Assembly (NCBI GenBank): GCA_030145595.1
Contig: JAQYVG010000132.1
Coordinates: 1-9,213 of the forward strand
Length of the DNA stretch: 9,213 bases
DNA from: Desulfobacterales bacterium
Lineage (GTDB): Bacteria > Desulfobacterota > Desulfobacteria > Desulfobacterales > UBA11574
Direction of reading: 5' to 3'
Made by a program: the position numbers and the translations under genes. Shown here one piece after another: positions 1-6,234 of this stretch. The notes under the pieces are model-generated. The model was not told the origin of the DNA. It ran no database searches and saw nothing but the letters and a program-made list of their open reading frames with translations. The stretch's first letter is position 1. Each line of letters opens with the position of its first letter.

Positions 1-1042
1 CTTCCTGGTTAACCCCTAATACAGGCTTTGCCGAAATATGTTCACCCGCATATTTTTTTATAAAATGGTCTGTCAGCAGGCGAATATCCTCAAACCGCTG
101 CTTTAAAGGCGGCAAAACGATGTGAACCACATTCAGTCGATAAAAAAGGTCTTCACGGAAGCGCCCTTTTTGCATTTCATCTTTCAAGATTTTATTGGTT
201 GCTGCAATAATTCGAATGTCAACGGCTACAGGCTTCACCCCACCAACCCGTTCAAAGACCTTTTCCTGCAAAACACGCAGAAGCTTGATCTGAAGATTGG
301 GTGAAAGTTCACCGATTTCATCCAAAAACAGCGTTCCGCCATTAGCCAGCTCGAATCGGCCCTTTTTCATGGCGATGGCACCGGTAAAAGCGCCCTTTTC
401 ATGACCGAAAAGCTCGCTTTCGAGCAGACTTTCCGCAAGCGCACTACAGTTCACCGCCACAAAAGGCTTATCGCGCCGCGGTCCGTTAAAATGAATCGAT
501 TTGGCCACAAGTTCTTTTCCGGTTCCGCTTTCACCTTCGATTAGCACCGTTGCGTTAGCCGGTGCAACTTTACGAATGATTTCGAAAACATCCTGCATGA
601 CTTTGCTTTTACCGATGATGTTTCCGAAACTGTACTGGGATTCGACGGCATCGCGCAGGCGCCGGTTTTCTTTGACCACCCGATACATGACAATGGCTTT
701 GTTGACATAAAGAACCAGACGTTCGTTTTCAAAAGGTTTGAGCACATAACTGTAAGCACCTTTCTGCATCGCCTCCACAGCCTTATCCACAGTCCCGTGA
801 GCCGTCATCATGATGACCGGCAGCTCCGGGTCTGCTGTTTTGATATGCTCAAGCAATTCGATACCGTCCATGGAAGGCATCTTCATATCGGTCAGCACAA
901 GGTCAACATCGGAATGTTTCAAAATATCAAGTGCCTCCCGGCCGCTGTTGGCGGTTAAGCTTTCAAATCCTTCTTCTTCCAGAATTGCACTTAATATCAG
1001 CGGATAATTCTTTTCATCGTCTACAATCATGATTGTTTCCAT
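1..1042 (-). CDS. NtrC-family sigma-54-dependent response regulator (partial, C-terminus beyond window)
   Basis: Second gene of a two-component operon. It should be phosphorylated by the adjacent kinase and activate sigma-54 RNA polymerase by ATP hydrolysis. I translated 347 residues with no stop. The receiver domain spans about residues 1-120, with acidic D8/D9, phospho-acceptor D52 (in LTDMKMP), T80 and K102. The AAA+ domain begins around residue 139. It shows Walker A GESGTGKE (170-177), the sigma-54 contact loop GAFTGA (217-222), Walker B GGTLFLDE (235-242) and the arginine-finger segment FREDLFYRLNV (295-305). The C-terminal Fis-type DNA-binding helix-turn-helix expected of this family lies off the left edge, so target DNA cannot be guessed. 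The start is the ATG two bases after the kinase stop. A strong AGGAGG lies 7 nt upstream, inside the kinase's last codons, suggesting translational coupling. The class (AtoC/ZraR/PilR-like) is certain; the exact orthologue is not. Confidence 0.95.
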   Translation of the reverse strand, partial: METIMIVDDEKNYPLILSAILEEEGFESLTANSGREALDILKHSDVDLVLTDMKMPSMDGIELLEHIKTADPELPVIMMTAHGTVDKAVEAMQKGAYSYVLKPFENERLVLYVNKAIVMYRVVKENRRLRDAVESQYSFGNIIGKSKVMQDVFEIIRKVAPANATVLIEGESGTGKELVAKSIHFNGPRRDKPFVAVNCSALAESLLESELFGHEKGAFTGAIAMKKGRFELANGGTLFLDEIGELSPNLQIKLLRVLQEKVFERVGGVKPVAVDIRIIAATNKILKDEMQKGRFREDLFYRLNVVHIVLPPLKQRFEDIRLLTDHFIKKYAGEHISAKPVLGVNQE

Positions 1043-1044
1043 GA

Positions 1045-2472
1045 TTAGACCTCCTGCACTACTGGTATTTCTACCGTAACCCGGGCACCGCAATCCGTCC
1101 TGTTGACAATGTGAACCCCGCCCCCGTGAGATTCGATAATGTTTTTTACGATACCAAGACCCAGTCCTGTTCCTTTTTCCTTGGTGGTAAAAAATGGGTC
1201 CCATATCTTATCTATAAGATCCTCGGGTACCCCCTGGCCTTCATCTTCAAAATTGATGGTTACAGTATCTGTGCTTGAACTGATTTCAACGTAAATTTCG
1301 CCACCATCCGGCATGGACTGCATGGCATTCAATATAATGTTAAGAAACGCCTGATACAGCATGTCGGAATCAGCGGTTATTTCCGGAGTATTATCATCAT
1401 AATGCGTTTTTATAATGTAGCCTTCTTCTTTGATCTGTGATGATAGGAAGGTGATGTTTTTTTCCAGAACATCTGCAATACTGCAGGCAGTTAGATGCGG
1501 ACTTCTGGGTTTAGCAAAGTTTAAAAAGTCTGTAATGATATTATTTAAACGATCGGCTTCTTCGGTAATTATAGCTGGAATGCCGTTGGAAGGATCAAAG
1601 CCGACCATCTTTTTCTCCAAAAGTTCTGATGAACTTTTAATAATGCCTAATGGATTACGGATCTCATGAGAAATTCCTGCAACCATCTCGCCCAGAGAAG
1701 ACAAATGTTGGGCTCGACTCAACTGCCCTTGAAGGCGAAGCCTCTCCAAGGTCCGTCTTGCAGTGATTCTTTCACCCCTTCTAACCACAAAGAAAAGCAC
1801 AAAACAAAGTAGTCCCATTACTACGGTACAGGTGCTGATAACGCGTATCTGAAAATCGAAAATGGCTTTATAATCTTCCGATAAATCCTGTACGATTTCC
1901 ACAACGCCAAGCACCGGGCCCGATATCCTGGAAAGTGGCTGTTCGGCACGCAGGGGCGCAAAGGTGATTAATTTGCTGTTCTGGGGAAATCCAAAAAATA
2001 TTTCTAACCAACTGCCTCTTTGAATCAGTTTTGAAGTCGACTTACCGGAAATTGCATCTTGATATGCTTTGCCGCCAAGGTCTTTTTTGCCGACTACAGC
2101 TTTATCAAAACTGTAAGAAATCGTGTTATTCATATCGAAAATATTGACCATATCAACTTTAAAACTGTAAAGGGTACTGCGAACAACCTTATCCATGTAA
2201 TCGAACTGTTTTTCGTCACTGAGTTGAATCTTACCGTACTTCAAGGCGACCGGGATGATGAACTGCAAAAACACTTGATGGTTCAGGTTTTCTATCAATA
2301 GCCGGGCATATTCTTCACTTTTCCGCTGCTGCACGGTCCTGGCCCAATGGGTGTTAAGCAGAGCAAGAACCAGCGTGCCGACAAATATGACAACCAGGCT
2401 GGTAAATGTAAAGTATTTGACCAGTCTGAAAGGCTTGATACTTTCTTCTGATTTTTGGAAATTCTTAGGCAA
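1045..2472 (-). CDS. Membrane-bound sensor histidine kinase (HisKA/HATPase_c)
   Basis: This 475-residue inner-membrane sensor kinase is the likely partner of the NtrC-type regulator immediately downstream. TM1 is about residues 20-41 and TM2 about 211-230. They flank a periplasmic domain of about 165 residues. Its pattern (VNIFDMNN... VVGKKDLGGKAYQDA... ITFAPLRAE... GPVLGVVEIVQDL) looks Cache/PAS-like, so a small-molecule ligand is plausible but unidentified. The cytoplasmic part has the H-box SHEIRNPL with phospho-acceptor H269, the N-box around N382 (LNIILNAMQSM), G1 DEGQGVP (410-416), F-box WDPFFTTK (424-431) and G2 GTGLGLG (434-440), so all catalytic motifs are intact. The start is a TTG. 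An in-frame TGA lies two codons upstream and the next Met is residue 93, beyond TM1, so TTG is close to forced. A GGAG sits 11 nt before it, a rather long spacing. It is transcribed divergently from the pil operon, so a role in pilus control is possible but only inferred. Confidence 0.95.
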   Translation of the reverse strand: MPKNFQKSEESIKPFRLVKYFTFTSLVVIFVGTLVLALLNTHWARTVQQRKSEEYARLLIENLNHQVFLQFIIPVALKYGKIQLSDEKQFDYMDKVVRSTLYSFKVDMVNIFDMNNTISYSFDKAVVGKKDLGGKAYQDAISGKSTSKLIQRGSWLEIFFGFPQNSKLITFAPLRAEQPLSRISGPVLGVVEIVQDLSEDYKAIFDFQIRVISTCTVVMGLLCFVLFFVVRRGERITARRTLERLRLQGQLSRAQHLSSLGEMVAGISHEIRNPLGIIKSSSELLEKKMVGFDPSNGIPAIITEEADRLNNIITDFLNFAKPRSPHLTACSIADVLEKNITFLSSQIKEEGYIIKTHYDDNTPEITADSDMLYQAFLNIILNAMQSMPDGGEIYVEISSSTDTVTINFEDEGQGVPEDLIDKIWDPFFTTKEKGTGLGLGIVKNIIESHGGGVHIVNRTDCGARVTVEIPVVQEV

Positions 2473-2488
2473 AACTCAAATTTCTCCT

Positions 2489-2502
2489 GGCGAAGCTTCG
2501 CC
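2489..2502. repeat. 14-bp perfect palindrome beside the kinase ribosome binding site
   Basis: The sequence GGCGAAGCTTCGCC reads the same on both strands. On the minus-strand transcript it lies just upstream of the GGAG preceding the kinase TTG start. It could fold into a short hairpin (GGCGA stem, AGCT loop) that affects access of the ribosome. It could equally be a remnant of a dispersed repeat, which needs a genome-wide comparison. Confidence 0.5.
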
Positions 2503-2591
2503 TCTCCGGCCCGGGACGGGCAAAACGACGAGTTGCTGTGGGTGACGTCATTTGCCAAAGGCGAAATGATGCCGGCTCCAGTATCTCTTCA

Positions 2592-2622
2592 ATTATATAT
2601 TTAATCAAAAAGTCAAAGTCAA
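2592..2622 (-). promoter_or_regulatory. Candidate sigma-70 promoter for the kinase/regulator operon
   Basis: On the minus strand, TTGACT (2622-2617) is followed after 17 nt by TATATA (2599-2594), or after 19 nt by a perfect TATAAT (2597-2592). A second TTGACT directly abuts the first (2616-2611). This implies a leader of about 115 nt before the TTG start. It is called from consensus matching by eye in an A+T-rich region, so chance resemblance is possible. Confidence 0.4.
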
Positions 2623-2748
2623 GATTCTGAGTTGTGCTGCCCAAAATATTACTCCAACTTGTCTTTACTTAAAGAATCCGGCCCTATAGGGGTGTAGTAT
2701 ACCTAATTTTGCTAATTTTGCTTGTTTGTACTTAACTTTATTGTATTT

Positions 2749-2774
2749 TTATAACACTATATATTGTGTTATAA
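2749..2774. promoter_or_regulatory. Operator-like inverted repeat, 9-bp arms with 8-bp spacer
   Basis: The arms TTATAACAC (2749-2757) and GTGTTATAA (2766-2774) are perfect reverse complements around an 8-bp A/T spacer. Centre-to-centre distance is 17 bp, suitable for a dimeric helix-turn-helix regulator. The right arm overlaps the left arm of the next dyad (2762-2791), so the AACAC/GTGTT core occurs three times in alternating orientation. The adjacent XRE protein is the obvious candidate binder, but this is inference. Confidence 0.5.
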
Positions 2775-2791
2775 TTAAAAGCAACACAATA
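2762..2791. promoter_or_regulatory. Second overlapping inverted repeat, 9-bp arms with 12-bp spacer
   Basis: The arms TATTGTGTT (2762-2770) and AACACAATA (2783-2791) are exact reverse complements. It shares the GTGTT element at 2766-2770 with the preceding dyad, so the two could be alternative pairings of the same half-sites. Confidence 0.45.
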
Positions 2792-2795
2792 CAAT

Positions 2796-2824
2796 GTAAT
2801 TATATATAAGTTATATATAATTAC
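2796..2824. promoter_or_regulatory. 29-bp perfect palindrome with 14-bp arms and one central base
   Basis: The arm GTAATTATATATAA (2796-2809) is followed by a single central G (2810) and then its exact reverse complement (2811-2824). All 14 pairs match. It is composed almost only of A and T, which lowers its information content, but a gap-free perfect 14-bp arm is still notable. It ends 12 bp before the candidate -35 box of the pil operon, a position typical of operators. No T-run or G+C-rich stem suggests a terminator. Confidence 0.5.
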
Positions 2825-2836
2825 GCATAAAAGTGC

Positions 2837-2865
2837 TTGACAAGACCATAATTTTTCCCGATGAT
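2837..2865 (+). promoter_or_regulatory. Candidate sigma-70 promoter for the xre-pilMNOPQ operon
   Basis: A perfect -35 TTGACA (2837-2842) is followed after 17 nt by GATGAT (2860-2865), which matches four of six bases of TATAAT. The predicted start would be near 2872, giving a leader of about 80 nt before the first gene. A TATAAA at 2923-2928 is an alternative -10 but lacks a good -35. Confidence 0.4.
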
Positions 2866-2875
2866 TAAGATCATT

Positions 2876-2897
2876 AGATTCAACTCTAGCTGAATCT
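2876..2897. promoter_or_regulatory. Inverted repeat in the predicted pil operon leader
   Basis: The arms AGATTCA (2876-2882) and TGAATCT (2891-2897) are exact reverse complements with an 8-bp spacer, the same spacer as the 2749-2774 dyad. It falls at or just after the predicted transcription start, so it could be an operator or a small 5' hairpin in the mRNA. The stem is only 7 bp. Confidence 0.35.
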
Positions 2898-2952
2898 TTC
2901 GTCGGCTAACGTAGGCTTTTGATATAAAACGTAATATATTAAGGATTTTTTT

Positions 2953-3150
2953 ATGAGCGCTAACTCCTTAAAGAAGGTTAGAGAATCTATTCTGATGAGC
3001 AAAACCGAACTGGCTCGCAAGGCTAATGTATCACCTATTACTATCGCGCGGATAGAAAAAGGTATGCCGTGCCGCATGGAAACTCAACGGAAAATTTTAT
3101 TAGCATTAGGCTTTAACCTTTCTGACAAAAACAAAGTTTTCAGCGATTAG
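2953..3150 (+). CDS. Small XRE/Cro-type helix-turn-helix DNA-binding protein
   Basis: This 65-residue single-domain protein is the first gene of the pil operon. Residues about 16-37 (SKTELARKANVSPITIARIEKG) form a clear XRE-type helix-turn-helix. The turn is at ANVS and the recognition helix is around PITIARIE. Residues 42-61 continue the fold with the usual RKILLALGFNLSD ending, so it looks complete and lacks any sensory or oligomerisation domain. AAGGA lies 7 nt before the ATG, an ideal site. The stop is 17 bp before pilM, so the two are almost certainly cotranscribed. It probably regulates its own operon, perhaps through the dyads at 2749-2897. Cro-like repressor or basal regulator are both possible, and nothing in the sequence shows the sign of regulation. 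It is not an antitoxin by context, since no toxin gene neighbours it. Confidence 0.88.
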   Translation: MSANSLKKVRESILMSKTELARKANVSPITIARIEKGMPCRMETQRKILLALGFNLSDKNKVFSD

Positions 3151-3167
3151 GCCATTAAGGGTATACA

Positions 3168-4223
3168 ATGTTTTTCAAGAAAAAAACCCATCTTGTAGGC
3201 TTGGATATCGGCTCCAGCGTCATTAAAGCCGCTGAAGTTATAGAAACCAAAACGGGAAATGCTCTGCACAATTTTGGGATGCTTAATATCGCACCAGGCA
3301 TAATAGAAGAAGGTACGATCAAAGATCATGATGCCGTATCTGCGGCTATCCGTGAACTATTTAGCGCTAATAACCTAACAAATAAAAATGTTGCCATTTC
3401 CATCGGCGGCTACTCGGTTATTGTTAAAAAAATTAGTGTACAAACGATGACAGAAGATGAACTTCAAGAGACAATTCATTTTGAAGCCGAACAATACATC
3501 CCCTTTGACATCAGTGATGTAAATTTAGATTTCCAAATACTGGGGGAAAACGAACAAAACCCGAATCAAATGGATGTGCTCCTTGTTGCCGCCAAGAAGG
3601 AAATGGTCAGCGACTACATCCATCTGGTCGAATTGGCAGGACTGCATACCGTGATACTTGATATTGATGCTTTTGCCTTGCAAAATATCTTTGAGTTTAA
3701 TTATGCGACTGAGGAAGAAAGCGTTGCCTTGATTGATATCGGAGCCAGCAAAACTTCATTAAATATCCTTAAAGGTTATTCTTCTGTATTCATGCGGGAT
3801 GTTTCACTTGGGTGCGGCCAAATCAATCAACAAATCGTTTCGCTGGCAGACTGCTCTATGGAGGAAGCCGAAAAGACTAAACACAGCGCGCAGCCGGAAA
3901 TAATCTCTGCTGAAGATTTGGCGAACATTATATCATCGGTTGTCTCCGACTGGACTACCGAAATAAGACGGGCCATCGACTTCTTTTATTCTACATACCC
4001 TGATGATCATATTTCAAAAATTATTCTAAGCGGTGGCGGAGCCAACATCACGGAATTTCGACAACTTCTGTCTGATGAAATTTCAACGGAAGTTGAAATT
4101 ATAAACCCTTTTGACAAGTTTTCTATAGAAAGTAGTAGCCTTGATCATTCCTATCTTGAAAAAATGGCGCCGCAGGCGGCTATTTGTATGGGACTGGCAA
4201 TCAGAAAAGTTGGTTTAAAATGA
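3168..4223 (+). CDS. pilM: Type IV pilus assembly protein PilM (actin-like ATPase)
   Basis: PilM is the cytoplasmic, FtsA/actin-like member of the type IV pilus alignment complex and binds the N-terminal tail of PilN. At 351 residues it has the usual length. Visible actin-fold motifs are phosphate-1 GLDIGSS (11-17), the family signature region FEAEQYIPFD (105-114), phosphate-2 ALIDIGAS (187-194) and the adenosine motif LSGGGA (287-292). No signal peptide or membrane segment is present. AAGGG lies 6 nt before the ATG. The stop codon overlaps the pilN start as ATGA (4220-4223), implying translational coupling and matched amounts of PilM and PilN. The gene order pilM-N-O-P-Q makes the assignment secure. 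Confidence 0.97.
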   Translation: MFFKKKTHLVGLDIGSSVIKAAEVIETKTGNALHNFGMLNIAPGIIEEGTIKDHDAVSAAIRELFSANNLTNKNVAISIGGYSVIVKKISVQTMTEDELQETIHFEAEQYIPFDISDVNLDFQILGENEQNPNQMDVLLVAAKKEMVSDYIHLVELAGLHTVILDIDAFALQNIFEFNYATEEESVALIDIGASKTSLNILKGYSSVFMRDVSLGCGQINQQIVSLADCSMEEAEKTKHSAQPEIISAEDLANIISSVVSDWTTEIRRAIDFFYSTYPDDHISKIILSGGGANITEFRQLLSDEISTEVEIINPFDKFSIESSSLDHSYLEKMAPQAAICMGLAIRKVGLK

Positions 4224-4843
4224 TACAAATTAATTTACTACCTTATCGAACGAAGCGCAAAGTAGAAAATGTACGCCGGCAGATAACTGTTTTTTTGCTC
4301 TTTTTAACCCTGGTCCTTGTGGCCATGTTCTACTACAACATCACCTTGAAAAATAAGATCGAAAAGCTCAACGCCAAAATAACTCAGATAAATACTGAGA
4401 TTGCCAAGGTTGAAAAGGTCGCCAAAGAGGTAGATAGAATTAAAGGCGAACTCAAAAAGCTAAAACAGAAGATAGCCGTTATTAAGGATCTTGAAACAAA
4501 ACGTAAAGTGGCTGTCCGCCTGCTGCACGATATGACCCAAATGGTGATCTCTGAGACGGCAAGTTCAACTTCATACGATTTGGAAGGAAAAGGCGACAAG
4601 CCCGTCAAACGCTTATGGTTCACCAGCTTTCAAGCGACAGGAAACCAAGTTAGCATAAAAGGTATTGCCATAGATAATAAAACTATAGCCGATTTCATGA
4701 CCCGTCTTGAGTCGTCAAAAAGGTTTACCAACGTAAATTTGCAGCGATCAAAAAAACAGAAGGTAAAAAAAATGAATCTAAAAAGCTTTGAAATCTCCTG
4801 TAATAAAGTGGCAAAGAAAAAGGCTAAAAAAGATAAAAAATAA
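4220..4843 (+). CDS. pilN: Type IV pilus inner-membrane alignment protein PilN
   Basis: PilN is a bitopic inner-membrane protein that links cytoplasmic PilM to periplasmic PilO/PilP. I place the start at the ATG overlapping the pilM stop, giving 207 residues that begin with the PilM-docking motif INLLPYR (4-10). A longer in-frame start at 4184 would bury that motif behind 12 extra residues. A membrane segment spans about 22-41, followed by a Lys/Glu-rich coiled coil (about 42-95) and a periplasmic ferredoxin-like domain (about 96-195, with LWFTSFQATGNQVSIKGIA typical of the family). The last residues are strongly basic (KKKAKKDKK). Length and organisation match the family. Confidence 0.96.
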   Translation: MIQINLLPYRTKRKVENVRRQITVFLLFLTLVLVAMFYYNITLKNKIEKLNAKITQINTEIAKVEKVAKEVDRIKGELKKLKQKIAVIKDLETKRKVAVRLLHDMTQMVISETASSTSYDLEGKGDKPVKRLWFTSFQATGNQVSIKGIAIDNKTIADFMTRLESSKRFTNVNLQRSKKQKVKKMNLKSFEISCNKVAKKKAKKDKK

Positions 4844-4867
4844 ATAGCTGCAACTTTAAGGCTAAAG

Positions 4868-5491
4868 ATGAAAAAAATCGATTTTTCTAAAATTTCTAAA
4901 ATAACTGAACCGTTCTTCGAAGCAATGGACAAGATCGGAAAACTGTCCAAGCTATACCGGCTTCTGATAAGTTTGGGCATCATCTTTTTGTTTGCCGGTC
5001 CGATTGTATATTTTTTGTATATTCCCAAATGGGAAAAGGAAAAAGAATTAAATGCAGAATATGAACACCTTGAACAAAAGCTTACAAGGTTTAAAGCAAA
5101 GGCCAGAAAACTGCGGGCTCTTCGGAAACAGTTTAAAGATGCCGAAAATGAATTCAAAATCGTCATGAAAGCGCTTCCCGAAAAAAAGGAGATTCCCAAT
5201 TTGCTGGAGAGTATTTCGAGCTCTGGCCAGCATAGCGGCCTGGAATTTACCCTTTTTGAACCCAAACCTGAAAATCATAAAGATTTCTATGCTGAAATTC
5301 CTGTATCGATTAATGTCTCCGGAAGTTACCACAATGTTGCCATGTTCTTTGACAAAGTCTCAAGACTGCCCAGAATTGTCAACATTGACAATATCAGCAT
5401 AACCACTCAAAAGAATACAAAAAAAGGATTAAGCTTGGCAACATCATGTACGGCTGTCACTTACCGGTTTATTGAAAAAAAAAGTAAGTAG
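4868..5491 (+). CDS. pilO: Type IV pilus inner-membrane alignment protein PilO
   Basis: PilO partners PilN in the inner-membrane platform. It has 207 residues with a short cytoplasmic N-terminus, one membrane segment at about 32-51 and a coiled coil at about 55-100. The PilO-typical motif ALPEKKEIPNLLESIS (102-117) follows, then a periplasmic ferredoxin-like fold (GLEFTLFEPKPE... IPVSINVSGSYHNVAMFFDKVSRLPRIVNI). AAGG lies 6 nt before the ATG. The gene begins 24 nt after pilN, within the same operon. Family length is normal. PilN and PilO have the same length here and the same plan, as expected for paralogue-like partners that heterodimerise. Confidence 0.96.
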   Translation: MKKIDFSKISKITEPFFEAMDKIGKLSKLYRLLISLGIIFLFAGPIVYFLYIPKWEKEKELNAEYEHLEQKLTRFKAKARKLRALRKQFKDAENEFKIVMKALPEKKEIPNLLESISSSGQHSGLEFTLFEPKPENHKDFYAEIPVSINVSGSYHNVAMFFDKVSRLPRIVNIDNISITTQKNTKKGLSLATSCTAVTYRFIEKKSK

Positions 5492-5522
5492 TTAAAAAAC
5501 AAAACGAAAAGAACATCTAGTT

Positions 5523-6233
5523 ATGTTGAAACATCCTGCCGCCATACGTACCATTATCTATTTTTTGTGTTTATTATCACTTATCTGGGGGTGTGACCAA
5601 CAGGCTGAAGCCCCCTCCAGGCCCATAGTGATTACCAAAAAAATAGTTGCCAAAAAGAAAGCGGCGGTTACCAAAAAGCTCCAAAAAAGAGATACGGCCA
5701 AGAAAATGTCGAAGCCAAAAACTGCGGCTGTAGTAAAACAAATACCAAAGCCAAAAACGAAAATTGCGGCTTCTACCACACAAGCCGAATCTAAAGCAAA
5801 GGACAAAAAACTGGTTGGCTCGCTGTCCCCGACCGTTCAAAAATTAGTATTACTTGACAGCACCAATGTCTATAATCCGCAAGGGAAGCTTGATCCGTTC
5901 GAACCTTTATTTCAAGATAAAGCGGTGGCGGTTGCAAAGCCCAGGAAAAAAAGAAACACACGCAAGCGAATTACACCTATTGAAAAGTTGGACTTGAGCC
6001 AGCTTCAGCTTGTTGGAGTAATCCGTTCTCTTAGTGGAAATAGAGCCCTGGTGGAAGATGCTACGGGGAAAGGATATGTCGTTACAAAAGGTACATATAT
6101 CGGAACCCGTTACGGCAAGATAGTGGAGATTTTGGCGGACAGGATCATTGTTGCCGAAGAGGTTGAAAATGTTTACGGCAAGGTCTCTGTCCAAAAAAGG
6201 CCACTTATAATTCAGAAACCTCCTGGAGAGTAA
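5523..6233 (+). CDS. pilP: Type IV pilus lipoprotein PilP
   Basis: PilP is a lipoprotein that joins PilN/PilO to the periplasmic part of the secretin PilQ. The 236-residue product has a hydrophobic signal (about 9-23) ending LIWGC. Cys24 is the predicted lipidation site, though Trp at -2 is unusual. Asp25 follows the Cys, the classical Lol-avoidance residue that keeps a lipoprotein in the inner membrane, as expected for PilP. Residues about 38-97 are a disordered Lys/Ala/Pro-rich linker with repeated KPKT and KK units. The PilP beta domain runs from about 105 to 228, with LDPFEPLF (123-130), LSQLQLVGVIR (158-168) and ATGKGYVVTKGTYIGTRYGKI (180-200). It is longer than many PilP proteins because of the linker. 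The ribosome binding site is weak: only AAAAGA lies upstream, spaced 11 nt from the ATG. Confidence 0.94.
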   Translation: MLKHPAAIRTIIYFLCLLSLIWGCDQQAEAPSRPIVITKKIVAKKKAAVTKKLQKRDTAKKMSKPKTAAVVKQIPKPKTKIAASTTQAESKAKDKKLVGSLSPTVQKLVLLDSTNVYNPQGKLDPFEPLFQDKAVAVAKPRKKRNTRKRITPIEKLDLSQLQLVGVIRSLSGNRALVEDATGKGYVVTKGTYIGTRYGKIVEILADRIIVAEEVENVYGKVSVQKRPLIIQKPPGE

Positions 6234-6234
6234 C

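Larger units (their letters stand above)
2473..2952. promoter_or_regulatory. Divergent intergenic control region between the kinase operon and the pil operon
   Basis: This 480-bp gap separates two divergent operons and holds no convincing gene. The left part (to about 2580) is G+C-rich with short palindromes near the kinase start. The right part (about 2590-2950) is strongly A+T-rich. It holds a 9-bp tandem repeat (CTAATTTTG, 2703-2711 and 2712-2720), a 10-bp palindrome CCCTATAGGG (2682-2691), three overlapping or adjacent large dyads (2749-2824), and a fourth dyad at 2876-2897. Each direction has one candidate sigma-70-type promoter. I scanned the stretches near both operon starts for GG-N10-GC in the matching orientation and found no credible sigma-54 promoter. 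Confidence 0.7.

Noticed and set aside
2295..2558. Minus-strand ATG frame of 87 residues overlapping the kinase start
   Set aside because: It is in a different frame from the kinase, overlaps its N-terminal membrane segment, and has no domain or good ribosome binding site. It is best seen as leader and shadow sequence.
2796..2824. Palindrome as an intrinsic terminator
   Set aside because: The stem is nearly all A/T, there is no following T-run, and it lies upstream of divergent genes where no transcript is expected to end.
2953..3150. Small XRE gene as an antitoxin of a toxin-antitoxin pair
   Set aside because: The neighbours are the kinase (divergent) and pilM. No HigB/RelE-like or other toxin frame is adjacent.
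4184..4219. Upstream in-frame ATG for pilN giving 12 extra residues
   Set aside because: It would place the INLLP docking motif away from the N-terminus and overlap pilM by 40 bp. The ATG in the ATGA overlap fits the family.
4630..5265. 211-residue open frame on the minus strand across pilN and pilO
   Set aside because: It lies wholly antisense to two secure pil genes. Its Ser/Phe/Leu-rich translation is what Lys/Glu-rich coding sequence gives in reverse, and it has no recognisable domain.
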